A stretch of 64,000 bases of DNA from Malaciobacter mytili LMG 24559 (GTDB lineage: Bacteria; Campylobacterota; Campylobacteria; Campylobacterales; Arcobacteraceae). The position numbers and the translations under genes were made by a program. Under the pieces are notes generated by a model that saw only the letters and a list, made by a program, of their open reading frames with translations, searched no databases and had not been told where the DNA came from. Below, in pieces: positions 55,727 through 64,000 of this stretch (position 1 is its first letter; every line of letters begins with the position of its first letter). Where the stretch lies: the NCBI RefSeq assembly GCF_003346775.1, contig NZ_CP031219.1:2728001-2792000 (forward strand), in the 5' to 3' direction.

Positions 55727-57396
55727 GTCGATATTATATAGGGTTATCTACTTCAGGACATGATCCTTCTTTTACAATCGTAGATTCAAAAGGAAAAGTT
55801 TTAGTAGCAGAAGCCACAGAACGTTATTTACAAGATAAACGAGCATGGGGTTCTTTACCTGACCATATGAATCATTTAAAATCTTTTTTAGAAAAAATTA
55901 TTGATACTGATGAAAATGCAGAATTTCAAATTGCCAAAAGTTGGAAAAAAATAAAAGCAGATTTACCAGTTGAAATATCTGATGATTTAATTGAAAAAAG
56001 TATTGGGGAGTGGATAAGAAATTTACAAGCAATAGTTCAAAAAAATGCAGGAGTGCATTGTCAAATGATTGCTAAAAATAGGATTCTTCCTGATTTTTTA
56101 AATTTTGATCATCATCATTGTCATGCTACAGCTGCAGTTTATTCTGCTCCATTTAATAATGCTGTTTGTTTAGTTTTAGATGGTGAGGGGGAAGTGGGTT
56201 CTGCTTCTGTATTTATGTGGGATGGTATAACTTTAAAAAGGATTTGGCGTTCTTGGGGACCTGGAAGTTTAGGTACATTTTATAGTACATTAACTGAATT
56301 ATGTGGTTTTAGTACTATTGCAGGAGAAGAATGGAAAGTTATGGGCTTAGCAGCATATGGTAAAGTTGATGATAAAATCGTAGAATTACTTAGAAAATTA
56401 ATTACTATTGAAGATGGAAAACCAATGCTTGCAGTGGAAAATAATTTAAAAGAAGTTATGGCAGAACTAAAAAAATATAAACATAAAGAATCAGAAGATA
56501 TTTTAAATTCTGCAAATTTAGCAGCATCAGGACAATTTGTTTATAGTGAACTTGCAAACCAAATTTTAAAAAGTATATCAAATTTAAGTGAAAATCTTAT
56601 ACTAACTGGTGGGTGTGCATTAAACTCTTCTTTTAATGGTACTATTTTAAAAAACCATCCATTTAAATCTGTTCATATACCTTCTGCACCTGCAGACGAT
56701 GGGAACTCATTGGGTGCAGCAATTTTAGCTTGGAAACATAATCAAACTAATTTATCACTGCCTTTTAATCAAGTAAGTCCATTTTTAGGTAGTGAAGTTA
56801 ATTTAAAAGATTTAAATAATTTAACTAATCATTCGGGATTGGAAATAACGCAAATTGATATAAATGATACTAATTTTATTGCTAAAAAATTATCTCAAGG
56901 AATTATTATAGGAGTTATGAGAGGGAAAGCTGAATTTGGACCAAGAGCATTAGGAAATAGATCAATTTTAGCTGATCCAAGACCTAAAAATATGAAAGAA
57001 AGAATAAATAAAATAGTTAAAGGAAGGGAAAATTATCGACCATTTGCACCAATTATCCCTTTTGAGTTAATGAATAATTGGTTTGAACAAGTTCAACCTT
57101 GTACTTATATGTCATTTACATTAAAATGGAAAAATAATGCAAAAGAGCTTGTACCTGCTGTAGTACATGAAGATAATACAGGAAGAGTACAAACTTTAGA
57201 TAAGCACAATTTTTCGTGGTTATATAATTTGTGTATGGAGTTTAATAATATAACTGGTATTCCTATTTTACTAAATACTAGTTTTAATGTTATGGGGAAG
57301 CCTATTGTTCATACAGTAAATGATGCAATTTCAGTATTGCATACAACAGGTTTAAATGCAATATTAATAGAAAACATATATATAGAAAAAAGATAA
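55723..57396 (+). CDS. Carbamoyltransferase (NodU/CmcH family)
   Basis: The 557-residue protein has the N-terminal YgjD-like fold with LNFDHHHCHATAAVYSAPF (metal-binding histidines) and LVLDGEGEVGSASV, and the C-terminal Sua5-like part MRGKAEFGPRALGNRSILADPR and NYRPFAPIIPFELM. These enzymes transfer a carbamoyl group from carbamoyl phosphate to a hydroxyl of a natural product or sugar. The likely acceptor is a hydroxyl introduced by the P450s. It starts within the carrier gene stop (ATGA). Confidence 0.9.
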   Translation: MSRYYIGLSTSGHDPSFTIVDSKGKVLVAEATERYLQDKRAWGSLPDHMNHLKSFLEKIIDTDENAEFQIAKSWKKIKADLPVEISDDLIEKSIGEWIRNLQAIVQKNAGVHCQMIAKNRILPDFLNFDHHHCHATAAVYSAPFNNAVCLVLDGEGEVGSASVFMWDGITLKRIWRSWGPGSLGTFYSTLTELCGFSTIAGEEWKVMGLAAYGKVDDKIVELLRKLITIEDGKPMLAVENNLKEVMAELKKYKHKESEDILNSANLAASGQFVYSELANQILKSISNLSENLILTGGCALNSSFNGTILKNHPFKSVHIPSAPADDGNSLGAAILAWKHNQTNLSLPFNQVSPFLGSEVNLKDLNNLTNHSGLEITQIDINDTNFIAKKLSQGIIIGVMRGKAEFGPRALGNRSILADPRPKNMKERINKIVKGRENYRPFAPIIPFELMNNWFEQVQPCTYMSFTLKWKNNAKELVPAVVHEDNTGRVQTLDKHNFSWLYNLCMEFNNITGIPILLNTSFNVMGKPIVHTVNDAISVLHTTGLNAILIENIYIEKR

Positions 57397-57398
57397 TA

Positions 57399-58934
57399 AT
57401 GTCATTTATTCAATATTATTTAGTTTTTTTCCCTATTTTAATCTTATTGTTTTATTCTGTAAGATTTTTTACTAAAAAACTATCTAAATATATTATTCTA
57501 TTAGTTTCAATCTTTTTTTTATTATATTTAGATAGTTTATCTTTTTATATTCTTTGTATATTATGTTTAATTAATTACTTGTTTATAAAACTAATTATCA
57601 AAGGTTTTAATAAAAATATATTAAGATCTTTGGGTATTATAATAAATTTATTACCATTATTTTATTATAAATACATAAATAGCTATGTTCTTATAGAAAC
57701 TAATGATACAAATATGTTTCTAGGAATTCCTTTAGGTTTATCCTTTTATGTTTTACAGCAAATTACTGCACTTTTTGATGCAACAAAAAAAGAAAATTTA
57801 GATAAATTCAATTTTATAAACTATTTATTTTTCTCTTTTTTCTTTATATATATTATTTCTGGACCATTAACTCCTTACAAAAAAGTTATAAAACAATTTG
57901 ATTGTATTTTTAAATATAAAATCTCAATTGAAAATATAACTATAGGATTAAGCTTATTTATATTGGGATTTGCAAAAAAAACTATACTTGCTGACCCAAT
58001 AAAAGAAAGAATTGATTCATTTTACTTAGTTGCAAATTCACATTCTGAAGTACAATTTTCTATAATTGAACTTTTTTATATTGCGTGGGGGAATACAGTA
58101 GAATTTTATTTTTCTTTTTCTGCATTTAGTGATATGGCAATAGGTATGGCATTATGCTTTGGTATTATTTTACCAATTAATTTTAATTCTCCTTTAAAAA
58201 CTAAAACTCCAATGGAATATATTTCTTCTTGGCACATGAGTTTTATGTCATTTGTTAGGGAGTATATTTTTCAACCATCTTTTATGCTATTAAAAAAGCT
58301 TCCAATTAAAAATTTAGAATTTAAATATACATTTGCATGGTCAATTTCAGTATTTTTAACTTTCTTTCTAACAGGAGCATGGCATGCTCCTGTTCAGACC
58401 TCAATTTTAATAAGTACTTTTGTTGCAATAATAATGGTAAGTATTGAATTATTAAAAAGATTTATTTCTTTACCAAATACTTTTAATAATTTAGCAAATT
58501 TCTTATCAAGAATTTTATTATTATTTATGATAATAATTACATCTACTTATTTTAGAACACCTGATAATATTGATATAGAAAATCTATTTTTTAATAATAT
58601 ATATTTAAGTTTACCAAATAGCTTTTCAGAAATTCTATATTTTTTAAAGCCATATAATATTTATTTTGAAGGTATTTTTCCTTCAAATAAATATTTAGAA
58701 ATTGCACCATTACTTTGGGAAGGAAGAGCAATATTACATATTTTTATATGTACTATAATCATTTTTTTATTCCCAAATACAATGGAGATTTTTAATTTAG
58801 TAGATAGTAACAAATATTCACTTTTTAAAATCAAATGGCAAAATAATATAAAAAATGCTATATTAATAGGTATACTATTTACATTTTGTTTATTATTATT
58901 AGATAATAATTCTGGATTTATTTATGGACAATAA
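57399..58934 (+). CDS. MBOAT-family membrane O-acyltransferase (AlgI-like)
   Basis: The 511-residue protein has about ten membrane helices. The MBOAT signature is present: YISSWHMSFMSFVREYIFQP near residue 275 and the catalytic histidine in FLTGAWHAPVQ near residue 330. It acylates a hydroxyl, taking the acyl group across the membrane. It overlaps the next gene, an SGNH-like protein, by 11 bases; MBOAT plus SGNH-like partner is the usual pair in alginate or D-alanylation systems. It suggests final acylation and export of the cluster's product. Confidence 0.88.
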   Translation: MSFIQYYLVFFPILILLFYSVRFFTKKLSKYIILLVSIFFLLYLDSLSFYILCILCLINYLFIKLIIKGFNKNILRSLGIIINLLPLFYYKYINSYVLIETNDTNMFLGIPLGLSFYVLQQITALFDATKKENLDKFNFINYLFFSFFFIYIISGPLTPYKKVIKQFDCIFKYKISIENITIGLSLFILGFAKKTILADPIKERIDSFYLVANSHSEVQFSIIELFYIAWGNTVEFYFSFSAFSDMAIGMALCFGIILPINFNSPLKTKTPMEYISSWHMSFMSFVREYIFQPSFMLLKKLPIKNLEFKYTFAWSISVFLTFFLTGAWHAPVQTSILISTFVAIIMVSIELLKRFISLPNTFNNLANFLSRILLLFMIIITSTYFRTPDNIDIENLFFNNIYLSLPNSFSEILYFLKPYNIYFEGIFPSNKYLEIAPLLWEGRAILHIFICTIIIFLFPNTMEIFNLVDSNKYSLFKIKWQNNIKNAILIGILFTFCLLLLDNNSGFIYGQ

Positions 58935-59820
58935 TTATAAATTTATTTTTACATTAATTACTTCAATAATTTTTTCTTTATCAATAATATTATTTATAAA
59001 TTACACAATTAATCCATTTAATTATTTTAAAAAATCGGGTAATAATTTTCTTTCATCTTCTTTTTTTAGTAAAACACCTCCATCAAATATAATGTATAAA
59101 ATGACTGAAGATTTAAAATATAATAAATTAAAAGAAATAATTATTGGCTCGTCAAGAACACTATATGGATTTAATACTTGTGAAAAAGATATTTTAAAAG
59201 TTGGAAAAACTGGAATTACACTTAATGAAACAAATTTACTTTTAAATGAAGCTCTTAAAAATAAAAATATAAAAACCATTTTTATTGAAGTTGGAATTTT
59301 GGATACTAATAAAAATAAAGTTGTTTCTTCTATTCAACCTTCTTTTTGGGAAGCTAATTTTACATTAAATGCTTTATATGTTTCAATTAGAACTTTTTTT
59401 GAATATTTATTTGAAAAACAAACTTATCAATCTCCAAACTGTAATTTTAAAGTATTTAAAGTATTTCATGAAGCAAACGATAAAAAATTATTAGACTATT
59501 ATAGTAAAATTTCTTCAGATTTATTTTTAAAAAACATATCATTCTTTATATCAACTCTAATAGAAAATAAAGATTTAAATAATAAAAAAATTATATTCTT
59601 TCTTCCTCCTATTAATTCACAAATTACAAATTTACCTATTAAGGAATTGATTTCTAAAAAATTTAAAGATAAGATTAATGTTAATCCTTCTGTTAAATTT
59701 ATATCATATAATGAAGTATTAAAAGTAAATGATTCAATAAAGCAAGATTGGTATGATTTAAATCATTTTAAACCCATCTTAGGAAATAAGTTTCTTGAAA
59801 AAATCCAAACTATATATTAA
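58924..59820 (+). CDS. SGNH-like membrane-anchored partner of the MBOAT protein
   Basis: The 298-residue protein has an N-terminal membrane anchor (FIFTLITSIIFSLSIILFINY) and an extracytoplasmic domain with IIIGSSRTLYGFN (possible nucleophilic serine) and WYDLNHFKP near the end (Asp-x-x-His dyad). This pattern fits the AlgJ/AlgX/DltD-type SGNH proteins that work with MBOAT acyltransferases. Sequence similarity is low, so the assignment relies on the motifs and the 11-base overlap with the MBOAT gene. Confidence 0.65.
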   Translation: MDNNYKFIFTLITSIIFSLSIILFINYTINPFNYFKKSGNNFLSSSFFSKTPPSNIMYKMTEDLKYNKLKEIIIGSSRTLYGFNTCEKDILKVGKTGITLNETNLLLNEALKNKNIKTIFIEVGILDTNKNKVVSSIQPSFWEANFTLNALYVSIRTFFEYLFEKQTYQSPNCNFKVFKVFHEANDKKLLDYYSKISSDLFLKNISFFISTLIENKDLNNKKIIFFLPPINSQITNLPIKELISKKFKDKINVNPSVKFISYNEVLKVNDSIKQDWYDLNHFKPILGNKFLEKIQTIY

Positions 59821-59830
59821 AGGATAAAAT

Positions 59831-61384
59831 ATAAATAATTCAATATATCTAATCAACCCAAAAACTGATTATCCCAGCTATTATGGAGCAGAAATAATAG
59901 AATCAATGGGTTATCAACCTGGTGTAATGATGGCTGATTTAGCTATACCAACGGTAGCTGCTTTTGTACCAAATGATTTTAAAATTGATATATGTGATGA
60001 ACATATATCTAAAATAAATTTTGAAATTGATTCTAAATTTATAGGTATTACAGGAAGAGTATATCAAAAAAATAGAATGATAGAAATAGCAAAAGAATTT
60101 AAAAAAAGAGGAAAAATAATCATAATGGGTGGCTCATATGTTACATTATCCCCTAATATAATGAGAGAGTACTGTGATATACTTGTTCAAGGTGAAATAG
60201 AAGAAATACATACTGAATTATTTAATGATTTAAGAAATAATACATATAAAGATACGTATTATGGAACAAAAGCTGATTTAGCATTAACTCCCACACCAAG
60301 ATGGGATTTATATCCAAATAATCATGCATCAGCAGGCTCAATACAAACTTCAAGAGGATGCCCCTATCAATGTGAATTTTGTGATGTTATTGTTTATTTA
60401 GGAAGAAAACAAAGACATAAACCAATTGATGATGTAATTAAAGAATTAGAAGTATTATATAGTTTAGGATATAGAAGTATTGTTTTTTCTGATGATAATT
60501 TTACAGTTAATAGACCTCATGCTAAAAAACTATTAAAAAGACTAAGAGATTGGAATTTAAAACATAAAAAAAGTCCAGTAAGATTTTGTACACAAGTATC
60601 AACAGATATTGTAAAAGATGATGAATTATTACAATTATGTGCCCAAGCAGGTTTTGATCAGGTTTTTATTGGAATTGAATCCCCTAATTCAGAGAGTATG
60701 ACTGAAGTAAAAAAATTTCATAATACAAAATTAGAAATGACAAATGTTATTAAAAAATTTTATAATTATGGAATACTACCTTATTGTGGAATGATTTTAG
60801 GGTTTGATTCAGATTATAAAAATATATTTAAAGAACAATTTGAATTGGCAATGGACTCATTTAGTCCATACTTTATGATTAATGTTTTAATTGCACCTGA
60901 TCAAACACCTTTATATAATCGATTAAAAAAAGAAAATAGAATTATTACAAATAGATATGTAGAAGTAGGTTCTCCATTAAACTCAAATATAATTTTTAAA
61001 AATTTTTCTACGGATGAGATGAATTTAGGTATGAAATGGCTTGCTACAAATTTATATGAACCTAAAAATTTCACTTTAAGAGTTTTAAATATGCTAGATA
61101 ACTTTAATACTTATAAACAACCTAAAAGTGCTAGTCAACTTTATGAAATAAATGGAGATCATATATTAAAAGATATTTCAAAAATTATTTCAAAAATCAA
61201 AAATCTTGGGGAAGAAGAAAAAAAAATGTGGAATATAATTGGTGAAAAAATCATAGAAAAAAATGCCCCTAAAGAATTATTTATTACTTTAATGTTTTTT
61301 TATATGCAACTTAGACATGTTTACAATGAAAATGGTATTTGGCAACCAGAACTAATTGGTGCAGATATAGATTTTGAAAAATAG
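59831..61384 (+). CDS. B12-binding-type radical SAM enzyme, probably initiated at an ATA codon
   Basis: The radical SAM site is SRGCPYQCEFCDV (CxxxCxxC). The region before it is the cobalamin-binding-type domain (FIGITGRVYQKNRMIE, IIMGGSYVTLSPN), and the C-terminal part resembles hopanoid or lipid methylases of this class. The first in-frame ATG (59906) would cut away LINPKTDYPSYYGAEI, the typical start of the family. Upstream there is no ATG, GTG or TTG back to an in-frame stop at 59825, but an ATA at 59831 lies 7 bases after AAGGA. I therefore begin at 59831 (517 residues). It probably methylates or otherwise alters the lipid product. Confidence 0.8.
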   Translation: MNNSIYLINPKTDYPSYYGAEIIESMGYQPGVMMADLAIPTVAAFVPNDFKIDICDEHISKINFEIDSKFIGITGRVYQKNRMIEIAKEFKKRGKIIIMGGSYVTLSPNIMREYCDILVQGEIEEIHTELFNDLRNNTYKDTYYGTKADLALTPTPRWDLYPNNHASAGSIQTSRGCPYQCEFCDVIVYLGRKQRHKPIDDVIKELEVLYSLGYRSIVFSDDNFTVNRPHAKKLLKRLRDWNLKHKKSPVRFCTQVSTDIVKDDELLQLCAQAGFDQVFIGIESPNSESMTEVKKFHNTKLEMTNVIKKFYNYGILPYCGMILGFDSDYKNIFKEQFELAMDSFSPYFMINVLIAPDQTPLYNRLKKENRIITNRYVEVGSPLNSNIIFKNFSTDEMNLGMKWLATNLYEPKNFTLRVLNMLDNFNTYKQPKSASQLYEINGDHILKDISKIISKIKNLGEEEKKMWNIIGEKIIEKNAPKELFITLMFFYMQLRHVYNENGIWQPELIGADIDFEK

Positions 61385-61475
61385 ATATATTATATATAAA
61401 AACAATTAGTATTTATTAAATACTATATTAATAAATTATTTAGTATATTCTTTAAAATTGTAAATAGGAAAAAAA

Positions 61476-62291
61476 ATGCAACTATATATTTATGCTAAAA
61501 GTGGACATAACTTTGGATTGGATTGTGTAAGAAGAAGTGCAGCTGTTGCTTTTTTACTTAAAGAGTTTAATCCCATTTTATGTACAAGTGATTTTAGAGC
61601 AGGTGCATATGCTAAAGAGTATTTAGAAGTAAAAAAATATATTCCTATTGATGTAATTTCAAATCTTTCAAATATTATGCAAAAAGGTGATATTCTTATT
61701 TATGATAGTAATGAAGTAAGCCAAACTTTATTAAATGAGATTAAAAAATATTGCTCAAAAGTATATAAAGTTGGAGATGACATTCCATATGAGGTTATTC
61801 ATCCTCTTTTTTTAGAGAAAAAGAGTAATCAAAGTATTGAAAAACTATTTTTTTATGGAGATGATGACTATAATCAAAATCTTTTTAAAATTAGCCAAGA
61901 TAGTTTAAAACATGATTTACCTTTACTTTTTGGGCATTACTTTTTTTTAGGAAGTGAAAAAAACTATATAAATTCATTTAGCAAAATTTATGATGAAGAA
62001 GAGTATTTAGAATGTATAAAAAATACAAAATATCTTTTAACGGGTTCTTTAAATACAGTACTTGAATCTATTTTTTGTGGTAATTCTCCCGTATTATTAA
62101 AAAGAAATGATAAAGAGTATGATGAAAATACTATAAAAAAATATAATATTCCTTATATTCAAGAGAAATCTTTAGATAAATTAATTTTAGAGTTTAATAA
62201 TATAATATTAAATTACCCTACATTAGCTACAATTAAGCCATTTAATTTCGATAAGATAAGCTCTGAAATACAAAACATAATAACAACTTAA
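61476..62291 (+). CDS. Conserved hypothetical protein, PseG/GT-B-like
   Basis: The 271-residue protein has a Rossmann-like N-terminus (YAKSGHNFGLDCVRRSAAVAFLLKEF) and a C-terminal segment (LLTGSLNTVLESIFCGNSPVLLKR) that resembles the nucleotide-binding half of PseG-like GT-B enzymes. No catalytic histidine is evident. I regard it as backbone between mnmG and ccoG, because the biosynthetic cluster ends before it and it has a good ribosome site (TAGGAAAAAAA). Function is unknown. Confidence 0.55.
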   Translation: MQLYIYAKSGHNFGLDCVRRSAAVAFLLKEFNPILCTSDFRAGAYAKEYLEVKKYIPIDVISNLSNIMQKGDILIYDSNEVSQTLLNEIKKYCSKVYKVGDDIPYEVIHPLFLEKKSNQSIEKLFFYGDDDYNQNLFKISQDSLKHDLPLLFGHYFFLGSEKNYINSFSKIYDEEEYLECIKNTKYLLTGSLNTVLESIFCGNSPVLLKRNDKEYDENTIKKYNIPYIQEKSLDKLILEFNNIILNYPTLATIKPFNFDKISSEIQNIITT

Positions 62292-62308
62292 ATTAGGTAA
62301 TTAATTTA

Positions 62309-62398
62309 AATAACAGCAGAATTATAACCTTAGCTTATATATACTTATGTTTATTATAAGGTTGTTTTATATACAATACTTGTAACAATTCTGTTATT
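62309..62398 (+). promoter_or_regulatory. Nested inverted repeats upstream of ccoG
   Basis: An outer pair AATAACAG (62309-62316)/CTGTTATT (62391-62398) encloses an inner pair AACCTTA (62326-62332)/TAAGGTT (62357-62363). It may be the folded leader of ccoG or a terminator of the preceding gene. No riboswitch class is recognisable. Confidence 0.35.
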
Positions 62399-62414
62399 AT
62401 ATAAAGGAAATATT

Positions 62415-63797
62415 ATGAGTCAAGAGAATGAATATTTAAATAAGACTCCTTATAGAATAAAAAGATACTATGCCTATGCATTAGCAACTATCTTTGCTTT
62501 AGTTATCCCTTTTATTACAATCAATGGGAATCATCTATTTTTATTATCATTTGATAAAAAACAACTTCATTTAATGGGTGTTGCATTTGATATGCAAGAA
62601 CTTTACCTTATGCCATTTTTATTAATGCTTTTATTTTTAGGGATTTTTGCAGTTACTGCTATTGGTGGTAGAGCTTGGTGCGGATGGGCCTGTCCCCAAA
62701 CTATTTTTAGGGTAATTTACAGAGATTTAATAGAATCAAAACTATTAGGTTTAAGAAGAATTAAAAATAAGCAAAAAGAACCTGATTGGAAAAAAGCAGA
62801 AAATGCTTCAAAAAGAGTTATTGGTATTTTAATTTGGGCTTTTATTTCATTGGTTGCAGCAGCTGATTTTATGTGGTTCTTTGTACCACCTGAAGATTTT
62901 TTTGCTTACTTACAAAATCCTACAGAACATATGTTTTTAATAGGATTTGTTTTAGCAATTGCTGGATTTTTAATTTATGATGTAATTTTCTTAAAAGAAG
63001 AGTTTTGTGTATATGTATGTCCTTACTCAAGGGTTCAATCTGTTTTATATGATGATAATACATATCAAGCTATTTATTCTACATCAAGAGGTGGGAACAT
63101 CTATAATGAGAGTAAAGAAAAGATTATATTTAAACAAAAAGATTTACCAGATGAAAAAAATGAATGTACAACATGCGAAGCTTGTGTAACTGTTTGTCCT
63201 ACTCATATTGATATTAGAAAAGGTTTACAACTTGAATGTATTAACTGTTTAGAATGTGTTGATGCATGTACTACAGTTATGGGAAAACTTGGGAAGCCTT
63301 CTCTTGTTCAATGGTCAAGTACAAATGAAATCAAACATAATAAAGAAACAAAAATTGTTAGAAAATCTACAATTTTATACACAGTTGCACTTCTTGTTAT
63401 TATTGGATTGTTATTTGTAATGGGTGGTAAAAAAGAGTATATGTTATTAAATGTAAATAAAACTACTCAATTATATAAAATTAAAGAAGGTAATGAAGTT
63501 ACAAATAACTTTTTATTACTATTCCAAAATACTGATTCTAAAAAACATACATATAATTTAGAATTAATTGACCATAAAGATATTGTTATTAAAAGATTTA
63601 ATCCATTTACTTTAAATCCTCATCAAATGACTAAAAAAGTAGTAGTTTTAAGTACAACTGCTAGATTAGTAAATGACAAAACAAAAGATACACCAATTAC
63701 AGTTACTTTAAGAGCTTATGCACAAGATGATCCTCAAAGAGTTAGTGTATTAAGAAAAGCTGTATTTATCTATCCAAGAGCTGATAAGCTTAAATAA
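62415..63797 (+). CDS. ccoG: Cytochrome c oxidase accessory protein CcoG (RdxA/FixG)
   Basis: The 460-residue membrane protein has polyferredoxin motifs: RAWCGWACPQTIFR, CVYVCPYSRVQ, CTTCEACVTVCPTHIDIRKG and CINCLECVDACTTVMGK. Membrane helices lie near residues 18-35, 65-88, 135-155, 175-195 and 325-345, and the C-terminus is a periplasmic immunoglobulin-like domain. CcoG supports copper handling and assembly of the cbb3 oxidase, expected in a microaerophile. It ends at a terminator before pyrG. Confidence 0.93.
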   Translation: MSQENEYLNKTPYRIKRYYAYALATIFALVIPFITINGNHLFLLSFDKKQLHLMGVAFDMQELYLMPFLLMLLFLGIFAVTAIGGRAWCGWACPQTIFRVIYRDLIESKLLGLRRIKNKQKEPDWKKAENASKRVIGILIWAFISLVAAADFMWFFVPPEDFFAYLQNPTEHMFLIGFVLAIAGFLIYDVIFLKEEFCVYVCPYSRVQSVLYDDNTYQAIYSTSRGGNIYNESKEKIIFKQKDLPDEKNECTTCEACVTVCPTHIDIRKGLQLECINCLECVDACTTVMGKLGKPSLVQWSSTNEIKHNKETKIVRKSTILYTVALLVIIGLLFVMGGKKEYMLLNVNKTTQLYKIKEGNEVTNNFLLLFQNTDSKKHTYNLELIDHKDIVIKRFNPFTLNPHQMTKKVVVLSTTARLVNDKTKDTPITVTLRAYAQDDPQRVSVLRKAVFIYPRADKLK

Positions 63798-63800
63798 ACC

Positions 63801-63827
63801 GCAAAAGAAGTCCTAAACTTCTTTTGC
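63801..63827 (+). terminator. Hairpin terminator after ccoG
   Basis: GCAAAAGAAGT (63801-63811) pairs perfectly with ACTTCTTTTGC (63817-63827) around CCTAA. The T-run is weak. Confidence 0.7.
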
Positions 63828-63854
63828 TTAACTTTATCTTAACCCAAACTACGC

Positions 63855-63860
63855 TATAAT
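63855..63860 (+). promoter_or_regulatory. -10 element of the pyrG promoter
   Basis: TATAAT within ACGCTATAATCGCG lies 38 bases before the pyrG ATG and just after the ccoG terminator. Confidence 0.6.
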
Positions 63861-63897
63861 CGCGAAATTATTATTATCATTTTTTACGGAGTTTTTA

Positions 63898-64000
63898 ATG
63901 ACAAAATTCATTTTTGTAACGGGTGGAGTTCTAAGTTCTTTAGGAAAAGGAATCACTTCTGCTTCAATTGCAACAATATTAAAACAATCTGGACTTAGAG
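63898..64000 (+). CDS. pyrG: CTP synthase (partial, N-terminus only)
   Basis: The first 34 codons are visible: [19 protein letters not shown] and onwards, the invariant start of CTP synthase with its ATP-binding loop ([10 protein letters not shown]). The enzyme makes CTP from UTP. The gene follows its own promoter, has ACGGAG as ribosome site and runs off the window. Confidence 0.95.
   Translation, partial: MTKFIFVTGGVLSSLGKGITSASIATILKQSGLR

Larger units (their letters stand above)
51333..61475. mobile_element. Remnant of a third, oldest Tn7-like element carrying a biosynthetic cluster
   Basis: A left end and tnsE fragment mark the start. No right end could be recognised; 61385-61475 is assumed because the following genes look like backbone. 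No transposition genes survive. The only cargo is the eight-gene cluster from 51634 to 61384. Confidence 0.4.

Noticed and set aside
61385-61475. Right end of the third Tn7-like element
   Set aside because: The best alignment to the end repeat is about 9 of 20 positions, no better than chance in this composition.

Overview
The window is very AT-rich and looks like chromosome of a Campylobacterota bacterium of the Arcobacter type. The reasons are a complex I operon with nuoA-B-C-D but small cysteine-free proteins in place of NuoE/NuoF, the block queH-lpxB-fabZ-lpxA-clpX-mreB-mreC, and mnmG, ccoG and pyrG on one strand. The assignment rests on recognised families and gene order, not on a search.

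Left backbone (1-25301): nuo operon (minus), an AAA ATPase with a small membrane protein, a Sel1-repeat lipoprotein, an AEC transporter, a small XRE regulator with a perfect palindrome, nfo, a haem-type GGDEF/EAL protein, a small lipoprotein apparently starting at ATA, the queH to mreC run, a GMC oxidoreductase pair, ribE and mnmG.

Accessory island (about 25280-61475): it appears to be three Tn7-like insertions stacked at the 3' end of mnmG, the newest nearest the gene. Element 1 (about 25280-41130) has recognisable ends with repeats of CATTAAAATTTGAGAATGGA. It carries tnsA, tnsB, a TniB-type tnsC and tniQ/tnsD on the minus strand and a tnsE-like gene, inverted, at the left end. tnsA and tnsE are broken and tnsB has lost its tail to an in-frame stop. 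Its cargo is an exonuclease III homologue, a four-gene operon (DNA methyltransferase, phosphoribosyltransferase-like protein, large P-loop ATPase, CARF-like protein) that I consider a candidate undescribed defence system, and a Septu-like ATPase/HNH pair between tnsA and the right end. Element 2 (about 41131-51332) keeps only a left end with a tnsE fragment and a degenerate right end. It holds a CDF metal exporter with an RcnR-type repressor and operator, a Fic protein, a type III restriction-modification system, a tyrosine recombinase and a methyltransferase. Element 3 starts at 51333 with another left end and tnsE fragment and is followed by an eight-gene biosynthetic cluster (AMP ligase, two divergent P450s, acyl carrier protein, carbamoyltransferase, MBOAT acyltransferase, SGNH-like protein, B12-type radical SAM protein). 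Its right end was not found.

Right backbone (about 61476-64000): a PseG-like protein of unknown role, ccoG for cbb3 oxidase assembly, and the start of pyrG. No rRNA, tRNA or CRISPR array was seen.
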